Positions 1 through 9,092 of a stretch of 49,349 bases of DNA are shown in pieces. This DNA comes from Daejeonella sp. (GTDB lineage: Bacteria; Bacteroidota; Bacteroidia; Sphingobacteriales; Sphingobacteriaceae). The notes under the pieces were generated by a model. The model did not search any database. It was given only the letters and a program-made list of their open reading frames with translations, and had not been told where the DNA came from. A program made the position numbers and the translations under genes. The stretch spans positions 1 to 49,349 of the forward strand of contig NZ_JAUYSS010000039.1 of the NCBI RefSeq assembly GCF_030695525.1, read 5' to 3'. Position 1 is the stretch's first letter; every line of letters starts with the position of its first letter.

Positions 1-162
1 ATCGAAATTCAAATGAAACAGGCGATTTATTTGTTTGTCGACTGCAAAAAAAAAAATGCAAAACGTATTTGTTACATTCCCTAATTATGAAAATGGTAAG
101 TGTAATAGAGAATTGATCCTTAATGGAATTTGAGGAGCAGAAATAAAATAACAGAATATAGA

Positions 163-456
163 CTACCTGATATAGTCACGATCCTCATCGCTCAGTGGAT
201 CATGATCACCTTTGATATAAGGCTGGTCTTTATCAAGTGGTTCTGTTGTATTTGAAGAATTAGTTAGAATTTTATTTCTTGGTCTTCCAGCCATAAATCC
301 TATAATCAGGCCCAGGCCAAACATTACCCCCAGGACTGCCAGTTTGGGTAAGCGGGCATTGCCGAAAATCCAAAAGTTTACCTCGTCGGTATTATTCATC
401 AGTATGATGGTCACAAGTACCGAAACGACGATTATAAAAATGGTTTTGAAGGTCAT
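163..456 (-). CDS. LapA/DUF1049-like small inner-membrane protein
   Basis: A 97-residue protein with two hydrophobic segments (about residues 4-22 and 38-57) joined by a short polar loop containing NNTDEVNFWIFG, followed by a charged, hydrophilic C-terminal tail of about 40 residues. This two-helix hairpin with an N-terminal T-I-I-L-x-N-x-x-x-V-x-F pattern is the shape of the lipopolysaccharide assembly protein A domain (LapA/DUF1049), whose members sit in the inner membrane. The assignment rests on topology and pattern only. The gene is followed on the same strand by about 160 bp before the large protein at 609. A 79-codon open frame at 392-631 overlaps it in another frame and looks like a shadow. 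Confidence 0.7.
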   Translation of the reverse strand: MTFKTIFIIVVSVLVTIILMNNTDEVNFWIFGNARLPKLAVLGVMFGLGLIIGFMAGRPRNKILTNSSNTTEPLDKDQPYIKGDHDPLSDEDRDYIR

Positions 457-608
457 ATTGAGAGTAATTTATTAATCCGAATATCGGAATTCCATTGTTA
501 ATATTGAAATTAATCTCTGATCCCTGAAATTTAGCTCTGAATTTTTCATTAAACAAAAGCCATAAAGGAATAATTGACCCTATTCCTAATAGTTTACATG
601 CAAAATCC

Positions 609-3443
609 CTAGAAATCATATAAAAAACCAATTTCTAAGATCGGTTTTTTGAGTGCTTTCTCCCTGGCAAAGATCAGTTTACCGGCAAGTTCAAAATTTG
701 GTAGCATGAACCTCATGAGGTTCATATCCGTACTTAATTCGAGTCCGAAAGTGCGTGGCTGGAGAGGGGCGCCTTTTCCGATATTCTCAAAATCAGCAAA
801 GAAACCGCCTTTCAGTCTTTTAATATAAGCAATCGGGCCTAACTCCGCATCAGGATAGAATAACGGAAACCGATAATCAAGGAGTAATGTATTTCTGAGT
901 TGAGTAGTCAGACTTAAATTTCTGTATCCGCTGATTCTTGGAATTTCTATACTAAAATCATAAGCCCCGCTGTTTTCCTGATAATTGAAACTTGCCTGAA
1001 AAGAATGGTTGCTTAAGAGGCCGGGAGTATAAAATATACTCCTGAATGATAGCAGGCTGCCTTTTTGTACATGCTGAAAGGGAAGATGAAAATAGGATAA
1101 TGAAAAATTTTGACCCCAGGCTGGTGCAAGATCCCTGGCACTGCGTTGGGTATTCCGGCTTAAGTATAGCTGATATTTCATCGGAAATTTCAGCTTTTCA
1201 ATAAAATTACTGGGTTTGTTCTGAACCTCATACCTGGAGGTGAAGCTGCTTGAACTTCGGATACCCATGCTGTAGCTCTTATTAAGGCGATTAAAGGCAA
1301 ATGGGATACTCAGTTCAGCTTCGGTAATGTTCTCGCGCCAGCTTACCGGAACCAAACGATTATTTTGCCGGGAATAGATCAAATTTGCCCTGTTTGAATA
1401 AGTGATATCCAGAATAGGATAGAAGCGTTTATAACTTAATCCGGCCAGATATTCACTTTTCCTTAGTCCGGAATTATACTGATAGCCTCCATACAGATCA
1501 AGGGTATTCAGTTGATTGTTCGATTTGAACTTTAGGCCAATGCTCAGCTCATCACCAATCTCGCTGTTTTTGGCAATCGGAGATAAACTATGGAAATTGA
1601 GCAGGTTATTAAATTCATTGTAGGATTTGGCTGGATATTTTTTTTGCGGTATGGAGTCGAGAATGTTGGCGTTTGACTCCTGAATGACCAGTGGGGATGC
1701 ATAATCAATAAAACTGTCAATGGTTTCCCGGTTCTTAGTTTGCAGATCCAAGGGTATGCTGACTATATCATATCCCTTAAGCTGATAGTTATTGAACAGT
1801 ACCCTGTTTTTACTCTTGTCATAGGATGGATTTGTGGCTCCGTACGGAGCTGAAGTAAGAGGTATGATCTCATGTTCAGGCGTAAGGCAGTAAATATTGT
1901 TCAGACCCTTATAATGCGCCCTGAACAGGATGTTATTGTTGGCATAAACCGGACGTGCAATCTGCTGCCTCTGAAAGGATGTGATGATCTTATAATTTCC
2001 ATCAAGCCGTCCGAATTCCATTAGGGCAGCCCCATCTTTACTCATCACAACTGAAATTATTTTATCACCCTGCTCATTGTATGATGGATGCTGCAAGCTG
2101 AAGCCTTCCTTAACCGGATATTCCCTGAGAAGACTACCATTTTCAGCATCCAGCTCAATTAATGAGAACCGGTTTGATGTACTGATTCTTACGGCCACAA
2201 TCGTTTTTGCATCTGCCGAGAGGCTGGGCGAGAATAGGCGACTTTTGTGAGTGAGTTGTTTAACCTGACCATGCTCTAAATCAAAAATATTGATCACATT
2301 GTAAGAGCGTTTTCTATACCGCTTGTCAATTCTGAACTCATCCCAGACAATTTTTCCGGCAGCATACCTGAAATTATATTCAGTTTGAAATCCGATTCTA
2401 CGAAGTGTGCGCTCCCTGCCTTCAGAATCGATGAGGATTAGGGCAGGTGTATGAGTCAAATTTTGCCGGAGGGCAATTATTTCATCAGTGGAAGTGCTGA
2501 CCGGTAAGAGGTAGTCGGCAGGTATTGAATCTTTTCTCTTGTTAATTGCAGCATATTTTAAGGGAAACAGGCCCAGGGATTGTTTTTCCCAAAGTGACTT
2601 CAATTCAGCAATGCTTGAATCATGAAGCATCTTGCTGTTAAGTCCGGTGAATTTTTTAATCGAATTACTAAGGCTGTAAGGCCGTAAAGGATTTCGCTTA
2701 ATCCTAGTCATGATGCTGTCGATTATATCTTTGCCATAGTCCCTTTTTAGTTTAGTGGTCATAAAATAACCTAACTGATAATAACCCGGTGTCAGGTCCC
2801 TGAGTGAACCAAAATAATTCTTGGAGTAGGAGTAGGGATGGGTACTTAGTGTATTTGTTCTGAAAATTAGCTCCCAGTCGGGAAGCCTTCCGCGACCCGC
2901 ATGGCTAAGGGCTGTTTCGATACCAACAGCATCCCCTTCATAGAACCAGGGCGGGAGGCTGATTCCGAAAATTGCAAGTGCTAACTCTTCAAAAAAAGGA
3001 GCCTTCAGTCCGCCGCTTAGTTTATCAAATTGTACCACATGTCTGAGTTCATGGATTGCCACGCCATCGAGCCAATCCTGGAAGTCGAGGTTCTGGGGTG
3101 GGGTAGTGTAGAACTCAGACCGCCGGGGTGCAAGCTGTACAAAACCATTGGAAATAACACCCTGATTTTGCAGGATTATAGTTATGGGCCGGGGTCTTTT
3201 ATTCAGGGATTTGCTGACCCCGCTTATCAGATGTTCAAGGGTATTTGACATTCTCTGAGCTTCATTTTCCAGCTCTTCTGAGTAAAGGATCTGAAAATTA
3301 TCAGTCCGGATCTGCATCCATTTTATACCTGGGGGGTTCTGTTCGGCATCAAAAATCTGTCCCAAAACCAATACTGTATTAAAACATAATATAAATGTTG
3401 TAAATATACTGATATACAGGTTATTAAATATTGATATATTCAT
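609..3443 (-). CDS. Secreted HExxH metallopeptidase-like protein with beta-propeller and C-terminal barrel
   Basis: A 944-residue protein with an N-terminal signal peptide (hydrophobic residues about 8-28, ending VLGQ). Residues about 35-300 resemble a gluzincin peptidase domain: H131-E-L-R-H135 is a canonical HExxH zinc motif, and WFYEGDA at 166-172 supplies a likely third ligand (E169). Residues about 310-600 hold repeated strands of the TolB/WD40-like type (for example LFSPSLSADAKTIVAV). The last 300 residues are alternating, aromatic-rich strands ending in Phe (GFLYDF), as in outer-membrane beta-barrels. It therefore looks like an exported zinc peptidase anchored in, or assembled into, the outer membrane. 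Substrate is unknown. It lies alone, transcribed away from the AT-rich gap on its 5' side. Confidence 0.7.
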   Translation of the reverse strand: MNISIFNNLYISIFTTFILCFNTVLVLGQIFDAEQNPPGIKWMQIRTDNFQILYSEELENEAQRMSNTLEHLISGVSKSLNKRPRPITIILQNQGVISNGFVQLAPRRSEFYTTPPQNLDFQDWLDGVAIHELRHVVQFDKLSGGLKAPFFEELALAIFGISLPPWFYEGDAVGIETALSHAGRGRLPDWELIFRTNTLSTHPYSYSKNYFGSLRDLTPGYYQLGYFMTTKLKRDYGKDIIDSIMTRIKRNPLRPYSLSNSIKKFTGLNSKMLHDSSIAELKSLWEKQSLGLFPLKYAAINKRKDSIPADYLLPVSTSTDEIIALRQNLTHTPALILIDSEGRERTLRRIGFQTEYNFRYAAGKIVWDEFRIDKRYRKRSYNVINIFDLEHGQVKQLTHKSRLFSPSLSADAKTIVAVRISTSNRFSLIELDAENGSLLREYPVKEGFSLQHPSYNEQGDKIISVVMSKDGAALMEFGRLDGNYKIITSFQRQQIARPVYANNNILFRAHYKGLNNIYCLTPEHEIIPLTSAPYGATNPSYDKSKNRVLFNNYQLKGYDIVSIPLDLQTKNRETIDSFIDYASPLVIQESNANILDSIPQKKYPAKSYNEFNNLLNFHSLSPIAKNSEIGDELSIGLKFKSNNQLNTLDLYGGYQYNSGLRKSEYLAGLSYKRFYPILDITYSNRANLIYSRQNNRLVPVSWRENITEAELSIPFAFNRLNKSYSMGIRSSSSFTSRYEVQNKPSNFIEKLKFPMKYQLYLSRNTQRSARDLAPAWGQNFSLSYFHLPFQHVQKGSLLSFRSIFYTPGLLSNHSFQASFNYQENSGAYDFSIEIPRISGYRNLSLTTQLRNTLLLDYRFPLFYPDAELGPIAYIKRLKGGFFADFENIGKGAPLQPRTFGLELSTDMNLMRFMLPNFELAGKLIFAREKALKKPILEIGFLYDF

Positions 3444-4080
3444 CTATTTTCTCATTTACTAAATAAATTAGTTTTCCAATTCCTGAAAATAAATTTTCAT
3501 TTAAACTAATTGTTAAAAATTAACATATATATTATTGATTATTAATTATTTATAATTTATATAGTTTTAATTGCTCTTTATAAAAAATATAGAATTTAGT
3601 GTAAAAACTGCCTTCTTCAAAAGATTTTTAAACCATTGAAAAGATACTGATTTCCCGATCGAAAAGTAATCAGATAGTTCTACAAAATTGAATTACGATA
3701 ATTGCTGTCTTTCGGGTTTTCTTCCAATGTGCCTTTATAATTCCAGAAATTCAGATAGGGCAAACGGATTACAATTAGCCTGTTCAGAACCCATTTTAAA
3801 AGGCAGGAACAAGCACCATCTTTCTTAAATGAATCAGCTGAATCAGCTGGTTTGTGAGCGGCTTCTTTTGGCTCATTATAAAGTTTTCTTTTCGCTTTCC
3901 AACTCCACTCTGAAAGGAATTATATTGGCCTATATTTCCTTGCAAATTTGCATTACACTATTCTGTGCACAAGCAGGAAAACTGGGCTTGAATTCTCCCA
4001 ATACTGAAGCTCAACGGCACTCTTTTTTTCTTTGTTATGAGCTGGTATTTAAAATGGACTTAGTGTAAAAAACTCCTCCC
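3444..4080. other. AT-rich intergenic region without a convincing gene
   Basis: About 640 bp separate the metallopeptidase-like gene start from the EamA transporter stop. The first 150 bp, just upstream of the metallopeptidase-like gene, are very AT-rich and probably contain its promoter, although no clean TAnnTTTG element was found. A plus-strand open frame of 79 codons (3829-4068) begins with a short direct repeat AATCAGCTG-AATCAGCTG, has no recognisable domain and a composition unlike a real protein; I do not call it a gene. No tRNA, tmRNA or riboswitch fold was recognised. Confidence 0.6.
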
Positions 4081-4989
4081 CTACCCGATGGGGGTTTTGG
4101 AAATTGGCCTTCTTTTTATGTTTTTTAAATAAGGATAAAGGAAGATTGTACCGAGAACAATTATGGCTCCGGCATAAAATCCCAGCGTCATTTGTTCCCT
4201 CTTTCCAAAGAACATAAAAGCCAGAATAATGCCATAAACTGGTTCCAGATTTGTAATAAGAGCCACCCTGAAAGCAGACAATTCTTTCATAACAGCCACC
4301 CCGGCAACGTAGGCCACAGAGGTACAAACGGTTCCAAGTATTAACAAAAAGAACAGATCTGAAGGATTGAGGCTAACAGGAGCCTTCAGGCCCTCTGAAA
4401 TTAATAAATAGATAGAAACCCATACCCAGGCTCCGATGAGCTCATAGAAGCTTATAATGGGTGCAGGACGATTTTGGATTTGTTTCGAATTTATAATTGA
4501 GAAAATACTAGCACATAGGGCGCTTAACAGGCCACTGATAATTCCTGCAGAGTACTGGGATTCAAACTTGAATATCATATAGATTCCGGAGATGATCATC
4601 AATCCGGTAAATATTTCAAGGCCAGATATTTTTTGTCTTTTTAAAAGGGGTTCTAATATCGCCGTGAATAAGGTAAGGGAAGAAAGACTCACCAGTGCTA
4701 CTGAAACGGTGGAAAGTTTGATGGATTGAAAGAAAAGAATCCAGTGCGCCGCCACAATTGCCCCTGTAAAGAACAATTTGATAAATGTTTCTTTTGATAT
4801 CCGGATAGAGATTTTCTTAAAATATAAATAGCCGTATAAGCTGATAAAGGCGATGAGAACTCTGTACCATACCAGATGGGCGGCGTCAATTGAGATCAAA
4901 GCACCCAGAATGCCGGTAAATCCCCATACAAATACAGTGATGTGAAGGATGATCAGGTTTTTACTAATCTCAGGTTTAAGAGAAGGCAT
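4081..4989 (-). CDS. EamA/DMT-family transporter
   Basis: A 302-residue integral membrane protein with ten predicted helices in two EamA repeats (about residues 10-140 and 150-288). Recognisable family features are the start FVWGFTGILGALIS, the HLVWYRVLIA segment of the first repeat, and the second-repeat motif ALITNLEPVYGIILAFMFFG. Members of the drug/metabolite transporter superfamily export metabolites such as amino acids or take up small solutes; the substrate cannot be predicted here. It is the last gene of the tgt-lptG-EamA operon, starting 6 bp after the LptG stop. A GC-rich short inverted repeat overlapping its stop codon, followed on the minus strand by TTTTTT, may end the transcript, but weakly. 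Confidence 0.9.
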   Translation of the reverse strand: MPSLKPEISKNLIILHITVFVWGFTGILGALISIDAAHLVWYRVLIAFISLYGYLYFKKISIRISKETFIKLFFTGAIVAAHWILFFQSIKLSTVSVALVSLSSLTLFTAILEPLLKRQKISGLEIFTGLMIISGIYMIFKFESQYSAGIISGLLSALCASIFSIINSKQIQNRPAPIISFYELIGAWVWVSIYLLISEGLKAPVSLNPSDLFFLLILGTVCTSVAYVAGVAVMKELSAFRVALITNLEPVYGIILAFMFFGKREQMTLGFYAGAIIVLGTIFLYPYLKNIKRRPISKTPIG

Positions 4990-4995
4990 GATCGC

Positions 4996-6075
4996 TTATT
5001 TTGGGGCTTTCATCAATAAATAGATGCCCAGAATTCCAAAAACTATATTGGGGATCAATACGGCAATTAGAGGGGGTAATCCGCCTTTTAAGGCGAACAT
5101 ACTTGAGAATCTGATGAATAAAATATAGGTGAAGCTTAAAAAAATACCTATTCCAAGCGGAAGACCAACACCGCCCCGCACTTTACGTGAGGAGAGTGAT
5201 ACACCCATTAAGGTTAAAACGAAGGCCGATAAGGGATACACATAACGCTGGTATTTTTCAAGTTTTAAATCGGCCATTACCCCGGTGCCACGTATTTCTT
5301 CCTTCTCAATACGATCATTTAACTCTCCCATATCCATTGCCTGGTATATATTATCATAAATCTCAAAATCTTTCGGTCGCATATCCAGTGTGGTATCCAT
5401 TTGTAAACCGGCTGACATGCTCTCTTTTAAACCATCGATTTTTCGGATGGAATAGTTTTCAATTTTCCATTTTGTTTTCACTGAATCCCAACTGATCCTG
5501 TCGGCAACCAACTTCTCTTTTAAATCCTGCCCTGAAAATTTTTCGAGTGTGAATTTATAACCGGTTTTTAAATTATTGTCGAAATTTTCAATGTACACCA
5601 GCGTATTTTTATCAATTTGCATATGGGTATACATCTTTGAATTATCTGATTTCGGATTTACATAAACATTCTCAAAGTCGATCTTCAGCCGGTTGGTTTC
5701 AGGAATGATAAAGAGATTAAAGATCAGAGTAACAAAAAAAATGATTGAGGATGAGATCAGATAAGGCCATAAAAATCGTTTAAAACTGACTCCACTACTA
5801 AGTATCGGCACAATTTCGGTTTGATCTGCCATTTTAGCCGTAAAGAAAATAACCGCAATGAAATTTATTAAGGGTGAGAGAAAATTGAGATAAAATGGGA
5901 TAAAACCGGCATAATAACTAAAAATAATCTCTTTCATCGGTGCCTGATGTCTTAAAAAGTCATCCAGCTTTTCGGAAAAATCAAAAATTACAATAATCAC
6001 AGTGAAAATTGTCAGGGTAAAGGCAAATGTCCCCAGATATTTTTTTATGATGTACCTGTCGATAATTCCGATCAT
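4996..6075 (-). CDS. lptG: LptF/LptG-family permease (YjgP/YjgQ), LPS export
   Basis: A 359-residue protein of the LptF/LptG permease family, which with the LptB ATPase drives extraction of lipopolysaccharide from the inner membrane. It starts MIGIIDRYIIKKYLGTF, the typical amphipathic start, followed by three N-terminal helices (about 13-35, 54-76, 99-120), a periplasmic beta-jellyroll-like region (about 125-265) and three C-terminal helices. The motif GVSLSSRKVRGGVGLPLGIG before helix 5 is characteristic. It starts 9 bp downstream of tgt. Bacteroidota often carry two such permeases, so whether this is the LptF or LptG counterpart is uncertain; the partner and LptB are not in this window. 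Confidence 0.88.
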   Translation of the reverse strand: MIGIIDRYIIKKYLGTFAFTLTIFTVIIVIFDFSEKLDDFLRHQAPMKEIIFSYYAGFIPFYLNFLSPLINFIAVIFFTAKMADQTEIVPILSSGVSFKRFLWPYLISSSIIFFVTLIFNLFIIPETNRLKIDFENVYVNPKSDNSKMYTHMQIDKNTLVYIENFDNNLKTGYKFTLEKFSGQDLKEKLVADRISWDSVKTKWKIENYSIRKIDGLKESMSAGLQMDTTLDMRPKDFEIYDNIYQAMDMGELNDRIEKEEIRGTGVMADLKLEKYQRYVYPLSAFVLTLMGVSLSSRKVRGGVGLPLGIGIFLSFTYILFIRFSSMFALKGGLPPLIAVLIPNIVFGILGIYLLMKAPK

Positions 6076-6084
6076 ATTTTATTT

Positions 6085-7215
6085 CTATAAGCGCTGTGCT
6101 AATTGAACGACCATTTTGTTTTTCCAATCGTAAAAATCACCGGCTATAATTTTCTCACGGGCTTCATTCACCAGCCATAAGTAAAAGTGCAGGTTATGTA
6201 AAGTTGCGATCTGAGCACCAAGTATCTCTTTTGAATGAGCCAGATGTCTAAGGTACGCCTTTGAATAATTTCTGTCGGCAAAAAGATCACTATCTTCTTC
6301 AAGGGGGGAGAAATCATTCTTCCAGCGTTCATTTCGGATATTAATGATACCGTTTTTGGTAAATAACATCCCATTTCTAGCATTTCGGGTTGGCATGACA
6401 CAGTCGAACATATCGATTCCCAAGGCGATATTTTCGAGGATATTTACAGGCGTTCCTACACCCATCAGATAGCGTGGCTTGTCTTTTGGAAGAATATCGG
6501 TGACAATATCGGTCATTTCATACATTTCTTCAGCAGGTTCTCCCACCGAAAGTCCGCCGATTGCATTTCCTTCTCTTTCAAAAGAAGCAATAACCTCTGC
6601 AGATTGTTTTCGAAGATCTTTATACACTGATCCCTGAACAATAGGAAATAAGGTTTGATCAAATCCATAATGGGCTTCTGTCGTATCAAACCGCTCGCAG
6701 CATCGCTTCAGCCATCGATGTGTCATTTCCATCGATCGACGGGCATAGCCATATTCGCAGGGATAAGGTGTGCATTCATCAAAGGCCATAATTATATCTG
6801 CTCCAATAACCCTTTGGGTATCCATTACCGATTCTGGGGTAAAAAGATGCTTTGAACCATCGATATGTGAGCGGAAGGTCACACCTTCCTCCTTGATTTT
6901 ACGTACTCCCGACAGGGAATAGACCTGATAACCACCACTATCAGTCAGCAGGGGTTTATCCCATCCATTAAATTTATGTAAGCCGCCGGCAAGTTTGAGG
7001 GTTTCCAAACCCGGCCTGAGATATAAATGATAGGTATTGCCAAGGATGATCTGGGCTTTGATATCTTCCGAAAGTTCATGTTGGTGCACTGCTTTAACCG
7101 AACCTGCAGTGCCTACAGGCATAAATATGGGGGTTTTGATGGTACCGTGCGCTGTACTAATTTCACCTGCCCGTGCTTTTGTAGATTTATCTGATGCCTG
7201 TAATTTAAATTTCAT
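6085..7215 (-). CDS. tgt: tRNA-guanine(34) transglycosylase
   Basis: A 376-residue protein that exchanges guanine for preQ1 at position 34 of tRNAs for Asp, Asn, His and Tyr in queuosine synthesis. The (beta/alpha)8 barrel motifs are present: TDSGGYQ with catalytic D92, the substrate pocket FDECTPYP (D146), GGLSVGEP, GVGTP, and MFDCVMPTRNARNG with the presumed nucleophile D271. The usual zinc site (Cys-x-Cys-x2-Cys plus His) is altered: where most enzymes read CDCYTC, this one reads SDLFAD (309-314), while H340 of LHNLHFYL remains. All three zinc cysteines are therefore missing. I recall similar loss in other Bacteroidota enzymes, so this is probably a lineage trait. First gene of a tight three-gene operon. 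Confidence 0.95.
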   Translation of the reverse strand: MKFKLQASDKSTKARAGEISTAHGTIKTPIFMPVGTAGSVKAVHQHELSEDIKAQIILGNTYHLYLRPGLETLKLAGGLHKFNGWDKPLLTDSGGYQVYSLSGVRKIKEEGVTFRSHIDGSKHLFTPESVMDTQRVIGADIIMAFDECTPYPCEYGYARRSMEMTHRWLKRCCERFDTTEAHYGFDQTLFPIVQGSVYKDLRKQSAEVIASFEREGNAIGGLSVGEPAEEMYEMTDIVTDILPKDKPRYLMGVGTPVNILENIALGIDMFDCVMPTRNARNGMLFTKNGIINIRNERWKNDFSPLEEDSDLFADRNYSKAYLRHLAHSKEILGAQIATLHNLHFYLWLVNEAREKIIAGDFYDWKNKMVVQLAQRL

Positions 7216-7236
7216 TCAATTGAAAAATATGAGCCG

Positions 7237-7244
7237 CAAAAATA
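7237..7244 (-). promoter_or_regulatory. Candidate Bacteroidota -7 element upstream of tgt
   Basis: Read on the minus strand the site is TATTTTTG, matching the Bacteroidota -7 consensus TAnnTTTG, 21 bp before the tgt ATG. No good -33 TTTG was found at the expected distance, so this is tentative. Confidence 0.35.
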
Positions 7245-7371
7245 GCAAAATATAAACTGTAGCCGGGGAGAGCCTGAAATATGGCCCCTTTATTTCTTTT
7301 ATTTATTAAAAAATGACAATAGTTAGCTGAAAAATGAGAAATTTACCTCTGTTTAAAGCTCATAGTAACGC

Positions 7372-8487
7372 GTGGATTATTTAGTTATTTCATTTTCAAT
7401 TGCCCTGTTTATTTGTTTGATCCTGCAGTTATATTATACGCTTGCAATTCATAGAAAATTAGCTGTTTATAAAGGTTATGAAGGACATAACCAGATTTTG
7501 GAGCCCATTTCTGTGATTATCTGCGCTAAAAATGAGCTGGAGAATTTAAAGCAGCATCTCCTGCCATTTCTTGAACAGGATTATCCTGATTTTGAGATCG
7601 TTATTGTCAATGATTGTTCAAATGACGGCTCCGACTGGTTTTTACGTGACCTGTCCCTGCAGCATAAAAATCTGAAGGTTGTTACCATTAACGATCATCC
7701 CCGTTTTAAGCACGGAAAGAAGTTTGCTGTAACACTTGGTATAAAGGCAGCGAAAAATGAAAATCTGGTCTTTACCGATGCAGATTGCAGACCAGCAACA
7801 AATCAATGGCTCAAATGTATTCAGCGAAATTTTGATGAGCATACTGAAATTGTATTGGCTTACTCACCTTATGAATTTAAGGGGAGCCTGCTGAATCGCT
7901 TTATCCGGTATGAAACATTTATTAACGCCCTTAATTATCTTTCCTATGCTCTGAAAGGCGATCCATATATGGGAGTGGGAAGAAATATGGCCTATAAGAA
8001 ATCCTTATTTTTTAAGGGTAAGGGTTTTGCATCACATATGCATATTTTATCCGGGGATGATGATCTTTTTGTAAACCAAAATGCGACCAGTACAAACACC
8101 CGGATTGAAATAGATTGTGATTCTCACATCTGGTCTGAACCCAAAGAATCGCTCTCGAGCTATTTTTCTCAAAAGTTTCGTCATCAGGGAGCTGGTAAAG
8201 CATACAAAAGCAGTCATAAAAAAATGTTGACATTACAGGTGCTCTCAGGTTTTCTGTTTTATGTATTTCTGATTGTTTTAATCATACTTAAGGTCGATTG
8301 GTGGATTATTGCTGCATTTTATGCAATCAGGTTATTTATTCAAATACTGGTTTATGTTCCTGTTTTAAAGAAATTAAAGTATATTGATTTAATTTGGTGG
8401 GTACCGGTATTTGATTTCATTTATTACATGTTTATAGTGCTATTAAACTTTTTAGCCTTATTCAGGAAGAAGATTGAATGGAAATGA
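7372..8487 (+). CDS. Family 2 glycosyltransferase, membrane-bound
   Basis: A 371-residue processive-type glycosyltransferase. An N-terminal helix (about 4-24) precedes a GT-A domain with NDCSNDGS (nucleotide binding), FTDADCRP (DxD-type metal site), a GDDDLF acidic motif and SQKFRHQG, equivalent to the QxxRW acceptor motif. Two or three C-terminal helices (about 288-365) anchor it. It likely adds sugars to an envelope glycan or glycolipid; the acceptor is unknown. The start is GTG: the in-frame upstream sequence is closed by stops and no ATG lies before the conserved N-terminus. Its 3' end overlaps the sigma-factor start by 10 bp, so the two are probably co-translated. Confidence 0.88.
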   Translation: MDYLVISFSIALFICLILQLYYTLAIHRKLAVYKGYEGHNQILEPISVIICAKNELENLKQHLLPFLEQDYPDFEIVIVNDCSNDGSDWFLRDLSLQHKNLKVVTINDHPRFKHGKKFAVTLGIKAAKNENLVFTDADCRPATNQWLKCIQRNFDEHTEIVLAYSPYEFKGSLLNRFIRYETFINALNYLSYALKGDPYMGVGRNMAYKKSLFFKGKGFASHMHILSGDDDLFVNQNATSTNTRIEIDCDSHIWSEPKESLSSYFSQKFRHQGAGKAYKSSHKKMLTLQVLSGFLFYVFLIVLIILKVDWWIIAAFYAIRLFIQILVYVPVLKKLKYIDLIWWVPVFDFIYYMFIVLLNFLALFRKKIEWK

Positions 8488-9092
8488 ATCCAAACTTTTC
8501 GGCAAATGCCAGGAACGATTTTTTGCTCGTCATTAGGGCAAAGGATGGTGATCAGAAGGCCTATGCGGAGTTAATGCAGCGCTATAAGGATTCCATTTAC
8601 TTTATGGCCATTAAAATGGTTAATAATAAAGATGATGCAATGGATCTGACAGTCGAAACTTTCGGAAAGGCATTTGAGAACATTGAGAAGTATAAGCCTG
8701 ATTTTGCTTTCAGTACCTGGCTGTTCCGGATAGCAACCAATAATTGTATTGATTTCATCCGAAAGAAAAGACTAAATGTGGTTTCACTGCAAACCCTATC
8801 TGAGGATGATAAAGATGAGAAGCAATTGCAGATTGCATCTGATAGCTTAAATCCCGAACAAACATCAATTAAAAAGCAGGAAAGTGAGAAACTGAAGAGT
8901 ATTGTGGATCAGTTACCTCAAAGGTACAGAACCCTGATTACATTGAGGTATTATGATGAACAATCCTACGAAGAAATTGCTCAGCAGCTCGATCTGCCTT
9001 TGGGTACCGTAAAAGCTCAGCTTTTCCGTGCCCGGGATCTGATGTCGAATATTATGAACCGTAGGAAGAAAAATTTGAGAAGTGACTTCTGA
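8478..9092 (+). CDS. ECF-type RNA polymerase sigma factor
   Basis: A 204-residue sigma-70 family protein with only regions 2 and 4, as in ECF sigma factors. Region 2 spans about residues 28-100 (QRYKDSIYFMAIKMV ... FSTWLFRIATNNCIDFIRKK) and region 4 about 138-195 (LPQRYRTLITLRYYDEQSYEEIA followed by the helix-turn-helix LPLGTVKAQLFRARDLM). It should direct RNA polymerase to a specific regulon. No anti-sigma gene is adjacent: the gene sits between a glycosyltransferase (10-bp overlap) and rsmG (11-bp overlap). Control may thus be through transcription of the operon, or an unlinked anti-sigma factor. The regulon is not evident. Confidence 0.93.
   Translation: MEMNPNFSANARNDFLLVIRAKDGDQKAYAELMQRYKDSIYFMAIKMVNNKDDAMDLTVETFGKAFENIEKYKPDFAFSTWLFRIATNNCIDFIRKKRLNVVSLQTLSEDDKDEKQLQIASDSLNPEQTSIKKQESEKLKSIVDQLPQRYRTLITLRYYDEQSYEEIAQQLDLPLGTVKAQLFRARDLMSNIMNRRKKNLRSDF

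Noticed and set aside
392-631. Minus-strand frame of 79 codons overlapping the LapA-like gene
   Set aside because: Overlaps a better gene in another frame and the intergenic space; no family pattern.
3829-4068. Plus-strand open frame of 79 codons in the AT-rich gap
   Set aside because: No domain, unusual composition, no promoter or RBS, and the N-terminus is produced by a short direct repeat; treated as chance.
4063-4100. Short CCCC/GGGG inverted repeat at the EamA stop as a terminator
   Set aside because: Stem of only four to five pairs with a large loop; too weak to list as a feature.
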